Positions 1 through 12,700 of a DNA stretch of 64,000 bases are shown piece after piece. The notes beneath the pieces are model-generated. The model was not told the DNA's origin. It ran no database searches and worked only from the letters and a program-made list of their open reading frames with translations. Numbering within the stretch: position 1 is the first letter of the stretch; each line of letters opens with the position of its first letter. Origin of the DNA: Melampsora larici-populina 98AG31 (lineage: Eukaryota > Basidiomycota > Pucciniomycetes > Pucciniales > Melampsoraceae); contig NW_006768773.1 in assembly GCF_000204055.1 (NCBI RefSeq), positions 1,835,748 to 1,899,747 on the forward strand, written 5' to 3'. The position numbers were made by a program, and so were the translations under genes.

Positions 1-25
1 TGACAATGCTTTCATTCTTTCCTAG

Positions 26-1359
26 CCAATTTGACGTTTCCCAATGGGCAACCGGAAGAACCAAGTTTGGATGATGAAAGGACCACAGTATGGTAGGTAT
101 ATCATTCAACGAGATTAACTCTTGCTAACAGGATGCTTTCTTGATCGCCGTCAGGTTTGATATCGACAACGTATGTTCTTACACACCTCGGTCAGGTCTG
201 TATTGTCAATCAGATGGATACGAGCTCATTCCTACCTCAGACCCTATACTCTAATAGATGCGGAATCAACGAAGCCATGACCCAAAAGATTCAGGAATAC
301 TTTTCTCAGCTTGGCTTGGCTACGGACGAAGCCAATAACCTGCATAAAAAGTCAGCCTCGGCGTCTAATTTCTTTCCTTGCGTACATTACATGTGATATA
401 ACCTTCACAATCATCCAAGTCATGACTAACTCATTTTCTGGTTAATCCTGTGGTTCAGATATTATACGGTATGCAGATTTCAACGATTTGCCTGCTGTGA
501 ACTTTCAAGCACGTTTATTGACGAGATCATTCGATGGTTACATATATATCAAGGAATATGGTTTAGCAATTCGTGGCCTTATTCGTCATCACAAAATTGA
601 TCCAATCGATTACGATCAACGTTGTGACTCAGCATTACCGCTCGAAGACCTCCTTGAACCCAATCCCACCTTGCGGCGTTTATTACTTGATATCGATCGC
701 TCAAAAGCCAGGGTCCGTCTTACTACACAAGATCATGATATCTGGGTAATAATACTGATGATCTTGATTTCAGGTCTGGTGTATCACCAATGCATTCAAG
801 TTACATGCGCTTCGTGTTCTCAGGATTCTAGGTGTTTCAGATCTCATAGAAGGTGTCGTTTCGTGTGACTATACGAGTCCCAATTTCCATTGCAAGCCCG
901 AGCAAGGTGAGTGATTGAGCTTGATGTCATTATTGAATCGGTGGTATCGTGTTCTTAATGGTGTTGAAAGATTTGCATCTGAACCATGTTGATACTCTGA
1001 TATTCTCACTTTTACATGTATACTTTTCAATCTACCCCTCTACTTTAACTTCTTCAAAACTACGAACAGAATTCTATGAAGAAGCAATATCAAGATCCTA
1101 CAACTTTTCACATCCAGGATCAATACCCATCAAATCCATCAATAAATCAAAACACGTCTTTGTAGATGATTCATTGATCAATATTATTGGAGCTGTTCAA
1201 TTTGGATTTGGATCGACTGTTTTATTTGATGAAGATGGATTAAGAAAACCAAAAGAAGATCAAGGGTTTGAAAGAATTGAATCTTTAGAAGAACTTAGGA
1301 ATCTTAAACATTGGAAAACTTGTTTTAAAACTTTTGATAAAGAACTTCAAGAATGTTAG
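26..1359 (+). CDS. SDT1: Pyrimidine 5'-nucleotidase, SDT1/PHM8-like HAD phosphatase (5' end missing)
   Basis: HAD-superfamily nucleotidase that dephosphorylates pyrimidine mononucleotides in yeast (family knowledge). The 5' part lies outside the window. Exons traced: <26-92, 155-170, 241-350, 459-468, 554-712, 774-906, 1070-1359 (TAG). Phases agree at every junction. HAD motif I (FDIDNTLYSNR) is assembled from the 16-nt exon 155-170 plus the next exon. The 10-nt exon 459-468 supplies YYT just before EYGLAIRGL, a hallmark of SDT1 homologues. Later motifs are VWCITNAFK (motif II, Thr), CDYTSPNFHCKPEQ (motif III Lys) and HVFVDDSLINI (motif IV Asp pair). Several donors are unusual (GTCAGC, GTCCGT). 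No stop or frameshift is needed, so the gene looks functional. Family call is strong; the first exon boundary at 26 is tentative. Confidence 0.85.
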
Positions 1360-2571
1360 ATTTAGTTATTGTTTTTTTTTTGATTTCATTGAACGCTTGA
1401 TCATCAAAATCAAGATTGAAATTTCATTAGAATCATGTTTTTTTTGTAGGGATTTTGGAAAAGGTTATTTAGATTTTGTTTCTTTGATCATTGTACAAGT
1501 TTTGTCATTGGTATAACTAGATGGTAATACATGTTCTGTGAAAGGAGCGAATGTATTGTAAAGGTAGAAATATTGTTCAAGTGTTTAAAATTGTCTTTGA
1601 AGGTATAATGGGTTGCTATGCTCTTGTACTATGAACATCTGTTTGTTGTGAGCCAAGTACCTGCAATTCAAGACCTTGAAATCACTTCTAAGCTGCCCTT
1701 CAATATACACCTCACTTTGGTTGGAAAGGACATGATATAGTGCATGACTTTGAGCTTGCCAGTATACTATTATGTATGGGCCTCTGCACTTTCTTGCATC
1801 ACATCAGATTCAAAACAGATGGAACTTGGGATACAAAAAACATGGCATCAGAATTTACACTTGAGGAAATACAATCCAAAACATGGGATACTTGACCAAA
1901 GTCATGGATCACAGATGGAACCCGTCATCTGGTGCAAATTGCTTTTTCCATTGGACACAACTTTATGAGAAGCTCCTCTTTTTCTCCCTAGATTTTACAC
2001 AAAAGTTCTTCTGGGTGTATGAATGTCACCATGGATTTTCTTTGGAAGACCCATATTCCTTTGACAGATTTACCTATAAATTGCATGACGTCTGAAGTTG
2101 GTTACCCTCTAGATTGATCTGCTAGTTTTCTGTTGACTTTTACAAACTTAACTAAGTCTCTCTCTGACCTGTACTGGCCAGCTCAATTGATATTTTCAAG
2201 TAATGATTGTATACCACTGAGATTGGCTAGCAGATGTATCAGACTATCTTTTGAGATGTGGGCCATAAGTACCCAGATAACCCTGAATGAGCATGGCATG
2301 TTATCCTATCTATATTTGACAAAGCCAACCATATTGATGGCAATATGCCTTTGTAGAGTGGTCATGCATACAAGGTTCATGACTTGGAGGTTTGATGTCA
2401 GACATGCAGAAATTCCATTTTGGCTGATGGATGTGGCATGTTTTGGACAGATTGGAGATAAGTTTGCCCCATTTACTTGTTGGTTACTATGGCAAATAAT
2501 GTTGGATGTTATGTGGTAATTGTTTGTAATGCCCCTATTGGATATGTTGTCGTGATCTGTATGTGATCTGT
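1360..2571. other. Intergenic, no gene recognised
   Basis: Begins with the T-rich 3' flank of the nucleotidase gene. The short open frames have no recognisable motif, and I see no structured repeat. Confidence 0.5.
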
Positions 2572-2579
2572 TGCTGTGT

Positions 2580-3808
2580 TCAGGTTGTGGGTGTGCTAAT
2601 ATTTTTGGAGGTGCGCTGAGGTGCATTTTTTTTTGTTTCTTCTTGCACCATGGCGCCAGGTGCGCCAGGCACATTCTTGTTCAACAAAAATTGTTGAGAG
2701 CCAAGATGTTGTTTTTTGTCAATTTTTTTCTGATTTTCAAGTTGCTGGAGCCATCTACCATAACACTTTTGCCATGTAAAGGTGAGCAAGAGATGTCTTT
2801 GGAGTTCCCAGTCAGCATACAAGTCCTACTGCTGATGTCAACAACTCCAATATTGGTGACAGCACACAGGATTCCCTAGATTTGGTGCAATTTTTGAAAA
2901 GGCATGCCAACTCACATGGTGGGCACAGATTTTGAATTTGGGGAAGGCCTGGGCGTGACTTTTTGGCTAAGCAAAAAAAAACTTGCAAACAGTCAAAAAA
3001 ACTTGCAAAGACATCAAAAGTGCAAGGATTGTATTTCACAATGCTGGTAGAAGTAATCTAAGGAGGATTTACTTGAAAATTTATCCAGATCTTTAAAAAG
3101 CTCATCCTCATCCCAATCCTCATTCTCAGACTCTTCATGTAAAATAATAGCATTGGGTGTTTGGGCTTCAACTTGAGTATTGAATAGTTTTACATCAAAA
3201 AGTGTTTCTATATACCCATCTTCTGTCTCATTCCCTTGTTTGTATTCATGCTCTGCTTCATTTTCACAATAAATGTCATTTTAAACTCTTGAACATGGTT
3301 GAGATCTTCAAATTGAGTATTTTGGTCTTGTGTATCATTTGGCAGCAGCAGGTTGATTAGGAACTGTGGTTGCTTTTGAGATGTGATTTGGTTGCTTGGA
3401 TTCAAGGTCCATTCCAATCTGATCATCTTCAAAGTTGAGACATTCATTCAAGGACACAACTTGGTCTTCCAGGAACCCATGCGCGAAAATAGACTCTCAA
3501 CACCAGCAGCATGAGGTACAATCTCTAGAAGCTTGGTGGCAACTGACTTGTGCTCTTGAGTCTGTGGAAGTTTGGAAACTGATGGTAAAACTTTCCCTGT
3601 TGCACCCATTTTACACAACAACTGGGAGGAACAGACCTAAACCTAACTTGGGCATGCCTACCCCAAATTTGGGCTCAAAAGGCCTGCCTTTGGCGCCGCA
3701 CCCACCAAGTGAGTGCCAACCCCCAATTTCCCAAATTCTCTGACGCCTAGGCGCGCTTGCCATTGGGCGCACCTAAGGCGGGTTTTTTGTGCTGTGTCCA
3801 CAACCTGA
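2580..3808. mobile_element. Non-autonomous hAT-like DNA transposon (1229 bp)
   Basis: Termini are inverted repeats: the left end starts TCAGGTTGTGG and the right end is its exact complement over 11 bases; similarity then fades. The element is flanked by near-identical 8-bp direct repeats, TGCTGTGT (2572-2579) and TGCTGTGC (3809-3816), the duplication size of hAT transposons. Inside each end are GC-rich patches full of GCGCC/GGCGC (2610-2690 and 3680-3780) that stand out against the AT-rich interior. No transposase frame is present, so it is a non-autonomous or deleted copy. Class rests on target-duplication size and the CAGG-type end; no protein confirms it. Confidence 0.65.
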
Positions 3809-3929
3809 TGCTGTGCGTGAGTTTTTGGATACTCTTTATTCTTGTGTGAGTGTTAGCTCTCAGCTGTATTGTTTGCTTTGTTATTTTATTATAAAACACC
3901 ACCTATGAGTTCAAAGGGTTTGATTCAAT

Positions 3930-4020
3930 ATCTATTTCAAACCCTTTTCACTTCATCATCACTTACAAACACCTCATCTTACTTATGGCATGATTGTTTG
4001 ATTATTGTGAATGAGCTCAT
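3930..4020. repeat. Direct repeat, copy 1 (about 90 bp)
   Basis: Near-identical to 4104-4191. Both run from ATCTATTTCAAACCC to a GAATGAGCTCAT-like end, with a few substitutions and a small indel. The 83-bp spacer is unrelated. This is a local duplication or the paired ends of an eroded element. Confidence 0.7.
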
Positions 4021-4103
4021 AGGTGAGTTTAGTAGTTCTTAGTGTTTTTCTTTCTTAATATCTGCGCAGATTTATTTTGCCACTATGTTAGTAAAATAAA
4101 ATT

Positions 4104-4191
4104 ATCTATTTCAAACCCTTTTCACTTCATCATCACTTTCAAACACCTCATCTTACTTATGACATGATTGTTTAATTGTGAATGAACTCAT
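4104..4191. repeat. Direct repeat, copy 2
   Basis: Partner of 3930-4020. Confidence 0.7.
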
Positions 4192-4231
4192 TATACTCAA
4201 TTAGTACAACATATGACTTCCACCCCCTGTG

Positions 4232-4279
4232 ACACCAATACCCACACCAATACCCACACCAATACCCACACCAATACCC
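4232..4279. repeat. 12-bp minisatellite, four perfect units
   Basis: Unit ACACCAATACCC repeated four times without mismatch. The minus strand would read Gly-Ile-Gly-Val repeats in a 61-codon open frame that has no other sign of being a gene. Confidence 0.9.
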
Positions 4280-5520
4280 ATCATGGGACTGACAGACTGA
4301 TTGAAGCTCTCACCATGATCACTGGCTTCTAAGAAATTCATGTTTGACACAATGGCTGTCATCACACAAAGTTGGATTATCACCACTCTTTTAAAGTGTG
4401 ATCAAGCTTCAATAGAGGTTTATGTAGAAAGTTTTGAGATACAGCTGGTCTTTACTTGTACAGTGCATATCAATTTATATCATTTTAACAAGAATTTTCT
4501 TATTTTTCATCATGTTGTTTGTACACAAATTCATGCAACCAGCCCAAGAGGATTTTCACCCAATCCCCCTCAAGTGCCATTGTGGGCCACATTTTTGGAT
4601 GTGATGAGTTTTAGGAGCCACATTTTTCAAAGAGGAGTTTGAAAACCTGTTGATATGTTCAGGTAAATTATAAAATATATTTTACTTACTAAGACACAAC
4701 AGGCCCAATCCAAGTGTGATTAATTGTATGAATGTCATATTTCTTTTGACTTTGAACACACTACAAGTATCTTCTTTGATGGTTACACAGATATATGTAA
4801 ATATCTTATACAATATTTGGGCTGGTACTTGAAGGAGGGGTTTATAAAGATGATAGCAAACAAAGAGGATAAAAGGATATCAAAAGATAACTCATCAAGT
4901 CTTTCCTACTCTTCAATAGCATCCTTTTACTGAGATTCTTTTGCACAATGATGATCATTCTTCAAGAGAGATCAAAGGAACAGAAATTATAGCTCTCTTT
5001 TGTCTCCAGAAGTTTTCTGGCCAACTACCTTTGTGGCATCAGTTTGTCTTCTTGGAGATTGCTGTGCTGCTAAAGTATTTCCAGGACAGGGCAGAGCACA
5101 GAGACCTCTTGGGGTTTGAAGCCAAAGATATGAACCCCAAGAGACTGCCTCAGAGCATAGAACAAGGGCAAAGATTGTTTTGGACAGATCTCTTGAGTAG
5201 CCTTATTCTTGGTGCTTTGATTCAAGGACTCCTCCTGTATATATCTTCATGTACACATCAATGCAGATTCTGATGGTGCACAATAAATCATGCACTACAG
5301 CTTGAGGTCACAGAAGGGATTATGATCTTTTCAACCCTGGTTGTTGTATATGTACTCCCGATATCCTCAATCTGAAAAAGCTAGTGATATCGGAGATTGC
5401 CTTTCTTCCGGCTTATCTCATTCACATTTGATATGGTGACCTCAAAACCGTCCTCACTGAGGGTAATAAGCTCTAGAAAGTGAGATATCCGAATTCGCAC
5501 AAGATTGGTTTCAAAAAGAA
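4280..5520. other. Intergenic, no gene recognised
   Basis: Contains two open frames of 70-110 codons on the plus strand (4724-4933, 4941-5273) with no recognisable domain. They are probably relics of repetitive DNA. The last 200 bases are the 3' flank of the next minus-strand gene. Confidence 0.4.
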
Positions 5521-6175
5521 TCATAGTTTTCCTATTCTACGATCAATTGGTGGAGGTTCAGAGAACCAAGTAAAGTAAGCGAATCCAGAAAATGCCCAAA
5601 TGAAGATCGAAATTGAAACATATCGTTGAGATCGTTTATCAAGACCTAAACCAAAAGTAATCAGGACCGGATAAGGTTGTATGAGAGTTGATGGGTGATT
5701 ATGATGAGATTAGAGAATCAAAATGAACATTAACGCAACTTAGGTAGGTTTGTAATAATGATGGTTTGGGTGTTGATGGAGACGAGGAGGTTTGATCGGA
5801 GATTGAAGGATCATCAGATGGACTGATAGGCATCTGTTTTTGATTTTGCTCGTGTTGAGTGATAGGAGGGATTGAATGAATTTGAATTGGAGTTACGCTT
5901 TTACTTCGTAACCGCGAGAATTGATTTGGATGTTGTCCTTTGAGTCCAGCCTTCCATGCATCACGAATTGAACTAGGAAGCGGAGTAGGTTGTTGAGAAT
6001 GAGATGAATGTACTGGTGATTCAGTGAATGTAGTGTTTGAGTTTTTGATTTCTGATTTTGGTTCTTTGTGGTGAGTGGAATGTGATATGGTTCTTTGAAG
6101 GATACTTGTGAAGAATCTTGAATGGCATTGATGTGATGTTTTGATTTGTTTAAAAGTATGAATGATAAGAGTCAT
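5521..6175 (-). CDS. Predicted mitochondrial single-pass membrane protein, unknown function
   Basis: Two exons on the minus strand: 6175-5740 and 5645-5521, with a 94-nt intron (donor GTTGCG, acceptor TTTAG). The product is 186 aa. I chose ATG 6175 because the frame further upstream has no ATG, and because the first 40 residues are basic, Ser/Thr-rich and acid-free around RFFTSILQRT, like a mitochondrial targeting sequence. Residues 40-140 are low-complexity, rich in Ser, Pro and Gln. The only hydrophobic segment (about 155-175, YVSISIFIWAFSGFAYFTW) lies in exon 2 and is followed by a short conserved-looking tail, EPPPIDRRIGKL. Size and layout resemble small respiratory-complex assembly factors, but I do not recognise the family. 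It is divergent from TRA1, 565 bp apart. The gene model depends on one splice choice. Confidence 0.5.
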
Positions 6176-6740
6176 GATGATGGATGATGAACGATGAATG
6201 GATGAATGGTCCAAAGTTGAAGTTGGTGTCAAATTCAACCAGTCTTTCTTTAAGGACAAAACCTAACCTTCAATCGACTTTTAAGTCTTCAAGTTCAATC
6301 AGCTTGAGGGAAGTCTTCGACAAACACCACTTCTTCGATTTTCTCATTCGATCTCATCATCGTACATATCAACTTCTCGAGATTAAGAAAGCGAATGAAG
6401 TTCAAGTTCACTTTCGAACAACATAGTCAATCAAATCCAAACAAGCAACGTGGAAAGGAAAGAGAGTCAAGAACTTAAAATCCTGAGACTTAGCATACAT
6501 ACAGTCAATCTCTCATTACCATCGAAATCACCTAGACTGAACGCGATATCAGTCAACACCGCACGTGTTCTTCCTCAAATTCAACTCTCTGTCACCCTGA
6601 TTCGATCGGTCCTCAATATTCACCTTGATCGTGGTTCACGCGAACAGAAAGCGGCGCCAGACGTAGCTCATCGATCAGCCGTCCAAAGGCCTACGCGTCC
6701 TGGCAAGGAGTGCTAGGGGAGCGCTACATCATTCTTCAAT
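6176..6740. promoter_or_regulatory. Bidirectional intergenic region between mitochondrial-protein gene and TRA1
   Basis: 565 bp shared 5' flank of two divergent genes. It holds pyrimidine/purine runs but no TATA box that I can place with confidence. A GC-richer stretch (6640-6720) sits just before the TRA1 start. Confidence 0.4.
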
Positions 6741-9700
6741 ATGGTTAATCGGCAAGCTTCTGAAGACTCGCATGCTGGGCCGCCCAATCCTGGTCACCAA
6801 CGTAGGCCGAATACTGGTTCAGGCGCGAATGCAAGTAGCATTGGAACCCCCACCTCGGTTTACGGACCCACTGAACTCGAGGCATTGGCCCTCAAGCTCA
6901 AAGACCCCACGGGTGGTATGTCGTCTCAACTGTCCTTCGAAGAGCCTCCCGGTGATAAGTTTTGTTGGATTTCCGTTCTAGATATGAAGACCAAGATTCA
7001 TTTGGCGATCGAGCTACGGGAGACGATCGACCTTCATCAGAGAGAGATGGAATTCAGCAAACATCTCGAGGTCATCATCACTGCTGCAGTCGGGATCCTA
7101 TTACACACTAAACCCGCATTTGTGAACACTACTTGCGATTATGTGCGTCCAAGTCGATTATCCTTCATATCATGTGAATCATCGAGATTGAGTTTTTCTT
7201 TGCCATGAATAGAAATTTCGTTATCTTCTCCTTGATATACTAGCTCGTATGCCGATGCATGAACATATGAAGCCTCACGCGTTATCCGTAATGAACTTGT
7301 TGATTCATCTCATCCGATCAGATAATGCCGAATCTGTCAACATCTGCTTCAAACTTGGTGTTGATTTATATCGATCTTTCAAAACCATTCTCGAGCCAAC
7401 TGTGACGCCTTTTTTCAGCACGATCATCGAAATGTACGACATGGTGCCACAAACCTGTGAGGAGATATTCGGTGATGTCAAAGTGGATCCAACGCAGTCG
7501 GATGGATGTACATCATCCCCATCTGATTCGGGACCAGCTGCGACCGCTGAAGTTTCTACTCCCAAAAGCATGATCGAAGGTACAAAGACAAATCCGATGA
7601 GGAGGGCAGTCTCCGGGACGCCAAATGCTCCTGGAGGCACGAACCCTGAATCAAGCTCAACGGATGTGATCCCCGGAATGAAATCTTTCAAAGCATTACA
7701 GGAATGTCCAGTTGCGGTCGTCTTCCTTTTGCAAACCTACAAGGTTATGGTTCAGAATATTCTGGCAAGCTTCTTGCCAGTGATCTTCAAAGTAAGTCTC
7801 GTAAAATCTGATCCATATTACGCCATAGCCGTGTTTTTGATTGGTACTTCTCACTCCCGATATATTTTAGTTTATGAAAACTTCACCTTTGCCACAAGTA
7901 CAATGGCATGAAATCATTGCCGAACGTGGGCAGGGTCCGTTTGTTGGCATTGCTCCGGCAATTATCAAAGCCGGAAAACGCACGCCTTACAATGATTTGG
8001 TCGTCGCACAGGTCAAGGTGCGGAATTTCATGGCCCCCCATTCTGTTCAAGACTCACCAGTTTGTTGTTCGTTGATTAGATCATGTCATTCATAGCATAT
8101 GTTTTGAGGGCTCAACCATCGGTCGTCCAACCGTTTGCGCCTGATATCCCGGTGATCGTAATCAGAATGTTGAAAGACATCCCACCAGAATCCTCACCTT
8201 CCCGTCGCGAACTGATCATCGCAGCCCGTCATATTCTCGGGACTGACAACCGGTCTTACTTTCTACCGTACCTGAATGACTTATTGGATCATCGCATCTT
8301 CATAGGAACCGGTGTCACCTCTTTCGAGAGCCTACGGCACCTAGTATATAGCACCATCGCCGAACTTGTTCAGCACACCAAGGCTGACCTCAAGCCAGTT
8401 CAAATCAATTCAGTATTGATAGACTTCATGAACGTCTTCCACGATCCTACTACTACCAGTACCACACAAGCTATGGCCAGTAAAGTGATATCAACTCTGG
8501 TCGAATATGTTGGCTCGCATAGATTCGAACCACAAGAAGCTATTCGAATATGTAAATGGTTAACTGAGTGCTTTGTTCGAAAATTAGAGGCAATGGCCGA
8601 AACCCGTACAGGTCAGTTGGCAACCTTAAATTCACGACGTCAGCAACAACTGGTCAACTTGACATCCAAGGACGCGCTCATGAAGATGCAAGACAAGGGC
8701 AAACGGAAGGACAACCTAGATGTGACGGATATAACGGATTATGATCGAGCAATGGCATCGCTGAACGATAGGGAACGAAGTGATTTGGACCGAATGATGA
8801 TTGAAAGGATCAAAATGCTGGGGTGTGTGATGTCTATTGTCGAGCCGTCGCCAGAACAATCCAAAGGTATCCATTTCTTTCTGTTCATCTTATGTAAATA
8901 TATACCTGGAAAAGTGTGACTGATCGCATCCGCAAATGGTGGGGATTCGAAACGACTTGTGCATATATTAAGAAATTTCGCAATCTCGACGTACTATCAT
9001 TCGGGTTTGTATCACCAGCTTCAGCGTTATCGTCAATAATTTGAAGAAGATGGAGGCCCCCTTACCCGATGCAGCACTCTTAGGCCGGTTCTTGATATCT
9101 GGCCTACGATGCCTGACTATATATGATTATCGACGTGAATTGAAGGAGGTCAAAGAGATAGTTGACACCTACATTCACATCTTTACTCAAATTGATCTCA
9201 TCCTATTCACCGAAATTGTCGAACCCAACATCGAAGCTATCGTTAATGAACTCCGCAACAACACCGATCTCATGGCCTTCCCTCAATACCTACTTGCCAA
9301 CCCAGTACTGACTAAAACATTCATCGGTATCACTCTCAGATATCTTATGAAACACTTGGACGAGCTTGGAAGAGACAGACAATCCGGGGTTATGGTCCGA
9401 CTTTTCAAAATGTGCTTTATGGCTGTCACATTGTTTCAAGATAATGAGTTGATATTGCAACCCCACCTTAGTGAGCTTATCATGGAGTCACTAAGATTGG
9501 CTTCTCAATGCAATGAACCAGGCCAGTATTATTCAGTCTTACGGGCACTGTTTCGGTCAATCGGTGGCGGCCGATTTGAGATTCTCTACAAGGAAGTTTT
9601 ACCGCTATTGCAAGTTCTCCTGGAAGAGTTGAACAAACTTCTTCACGCCACGAGTGATCCCAAAGAGCGAGATCTTTTCGCGGAACTCTGTTTGACGGTA

Positions 9701-12700
9701 CCAGTCAGGTTGAGTGTACTTTTGCCCTACCTCACTCATCTTATGCGTCCCTTGGTTATCGCGCTTCAAGCTGTCCCGGATTTAATTTCTCAAGGTCTTC
9801 GTACGCTGGAACTTTGCGTGGACAACCTCACACAAGATTTCCTCAATCCCCTGATGGCTCCAGTTATGCATGAAGTGATGGCGGCCTTATGGAGACTACT
9901 AAAACCTGTCCCATATAACTCACAACATGCCCCTACAGCTATGCGTATCTTGGGGAAATTAGGCGGCCGTAATCGAAGGATACTAGGCCCGACTCAGATC
10001 GAATGGAAACCTATCAACGGTCCAGAATGTTACCTTCCTATCAAGTTGAACGGTCAAGAGCGAAGTCTTACTCTAGCCCCGATTGTCGAATTGGCTGCAA
10101 AGTTGATGAAGCGTAATGATCCTCACTACCGACGCAATGCATTCGAGTTTTTAAAGAACGTCACGCCTATTTTTCTCACCATGGTAAGCTATCTTGGTAT
10201 CATTCAGATGCAATACTAATACGTTGACGAACTAAAACATTTGCGTCTGTCCTTCCCAGGGTTATGGTCTCGGCGAAAGAGAAGAGGTCTTCATGTCCCT
10301 TTTAAAGGGCTTATTTGAGGCAACTCGTGTAGCGGACTCAGCTGACGACGCACGACAGCACCTGTCACTTCTCTTTGAGCATATCTTCACGACCGAAATC
10401 TGGCAAGATGTTTCTGGACCTCACTTTGAACGAATGAGGTACTCCTTGACGCTCACGAACGTGGTTATGGATGCACTGTTAGACAACCTCACTGCTGCGA
10501 TCGATAAGCAACATTTTTCAGCCGCTTCTCAGTTCACACTGGAAGTTCTCAAGGAACTTTTTGAGAGAGCCAAGAAGTCTCCACCTCCCCGAGACGAAGT
10601 AATGTTGCTAGCGAAACGTACTCTGTGTTCGAAGGCCAGCTCGTCTTGCTACGATCACTCTTGGCCTCGAAAATGTGCCGGTCATGAGATCCTTTTGCAT
10701 CTAATAAACAACTTGGACCTAGAAATGTCGTGGATCTTTGATCATGAGTTGGAGATCGTTCGGGCACTACTATTTCTTCACAAGGATGCACCATTCCCAT
10801 CAGATAGATTCTTGCAAGGTCCAACTGAAACGTTCTTGAAGCTTTTGAAGATCTGTAATGCTCCGTCAGAAAACGACGACAAGCACGACGCCAAGAGTAA
10901 ATTGCCTTATCTTATTGGGTTATTAGTCATCGAACTCTGTAGCCAAGTCAGTGGTGTACGATCTGTTGCACAATCAGCTTTGCATCTCATTAGCGAACAG
11001 AAAGCAAGACCGATTTACGAGCTCTTGTTACCTGCTCGCGAACGACTTATCCCGATCTTCGGTAAACCATTGCGAGCTTTGGCATTTCCCATGCAAATCG
11101 GGCATCTCGATGCTCTGACTTTTTGTATACGGATAGAACCTCCACTATTCGAGTACAACGATCAAATGACCCGATTGCTACAAGAAGCCGTAGGGATTGC
11201 TGATGCTGATGATCTGGCTCTCATCGGACGAACCAACCAAGCCAAGACTTCTAAAGCTTTGATCGAGCTAAGGGTGGTTTGCTTACGATTCTTAGCGGCC
11301 TGCCTAAGGCTTCCGGATATGAAGGATCACCCTAATACAAAAGCCAAGATTCTATCAATTTACTTCCAATCGCTTTATGCCAAAACCCCTCAGGTTGTCG
11401 ATGCAGCCCATGCAAGCTTAAAGGAACTGTTGATTAACGGAGGAAATAGACTACCAAAGGATCTCCTACAGAATGGCTTGCGTCCAGTACTTAATAATCT
11501 CTCGGACCATAAAAAGCTCACCTTACCTAGTCTTCGAGGATTAGCACGATTAGTTGAATTGCTCACAAACTATTTCAAAGTTGAAATAGGTTCCAAATTA
11601 CTTGAGCATGTAAAACAGCTTTCTGATCCGTCTACACTTGCGGCTGCTACTTTGGCGTCATCTCAGGAAGGCGGTACGCTAGAGATCATGGCTGGGGCGG
11701 TCAATATATTCCATCTTCTGGCCTGTCCAGCCGCCGGGGTATACCTGACCGATTTAGTCTCTAATGTGGTGCATGTAGAAACGATTTTGAAGAAAGTGAC
11801 AGCAAGTCCGTTTACCAAACCTTTAGGATTGTATGTCGACTTATACCCGGAATCAACTGCTAGACACTTCTTTCAACACCTGGACGACGAGAGATACGTT
11901 TCGACATTCAAATCCATTCTTCTTAGTGAATACGCTCCCAGATTCCGGGCCCATCTGAGAGCTACAGCTCTCGACTGGCTACAACAGAGTTTTGCACGCG
12001 ATGATCCATGTGGTTACCATGCTACAACTATTTTGCATCAATTGGCAATCAAAGAACCGGACTTTACGGCAAATTCTGTAGACATTGTACTTTTGATCAG
12101 TCAGCGATGGGTATCAGAAGCTAGAAAGTCGAGGCTCTCAGGCACAATTACTGATGCACGAATAACTCAAATGAAAGAAGATTCTATCTCATTAGAAATT
12201 ATGATGTCCTGTATCAAGATTAACCCTATGGCCAACATTGATCTTTTGTTCCATATGGCCGATGTACTTGGTGGAGATAGATCCATCGAATATTGCTATA
12301 TCACCAGGTTTTACCACGAAAACGTTTTGACTAGCTCGGACTTACCATACAAGGCAGCAGTGTTGAATCGATTCTTAGATATCGTGAACAACGCAGATGT
12401 TACCCCCGCTCACAAAACTTCTATCTTGCGACATGTGATTAATCCAATGCTTCTACTTGCGTTTACTCGAGGTGAGAAGGAAGCATCGATCGTAGACGCC
12501 GAGTACATCACCAAAGTCCATCGCGTCATCTGGAGTGCATTTCTCCCTAATTTCACCGGCAGGACCTTTGTCACGGACGATAGATTGAACATTGAAATGC
12601 TGCAAATGGCCAACTTAATTCTTGAACATCGACATCATCTGGTTGCTGAACAACGAAAAGAGGTTATCAAGTTTGGATGGCGTTTTCTGAGTGGCAAAGA

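Noticed and set aside
2133..2674. 128- and 122-codon overlap of plus and minus open frames
   Set aside because: No motif, no codon-use signal and no splice context; chance frames next to the hAT-like element.
4201..4386. Gly-Ile-Gly-Val repeat protein on the minus strand
   Set aside because: Produced by the 12-bp minisatellite; nothing else supports a gene.
7305..7691. 128-codon minus-strand frame inside TRA1
   Set aside because: Shadow of TRA1 exon 3.
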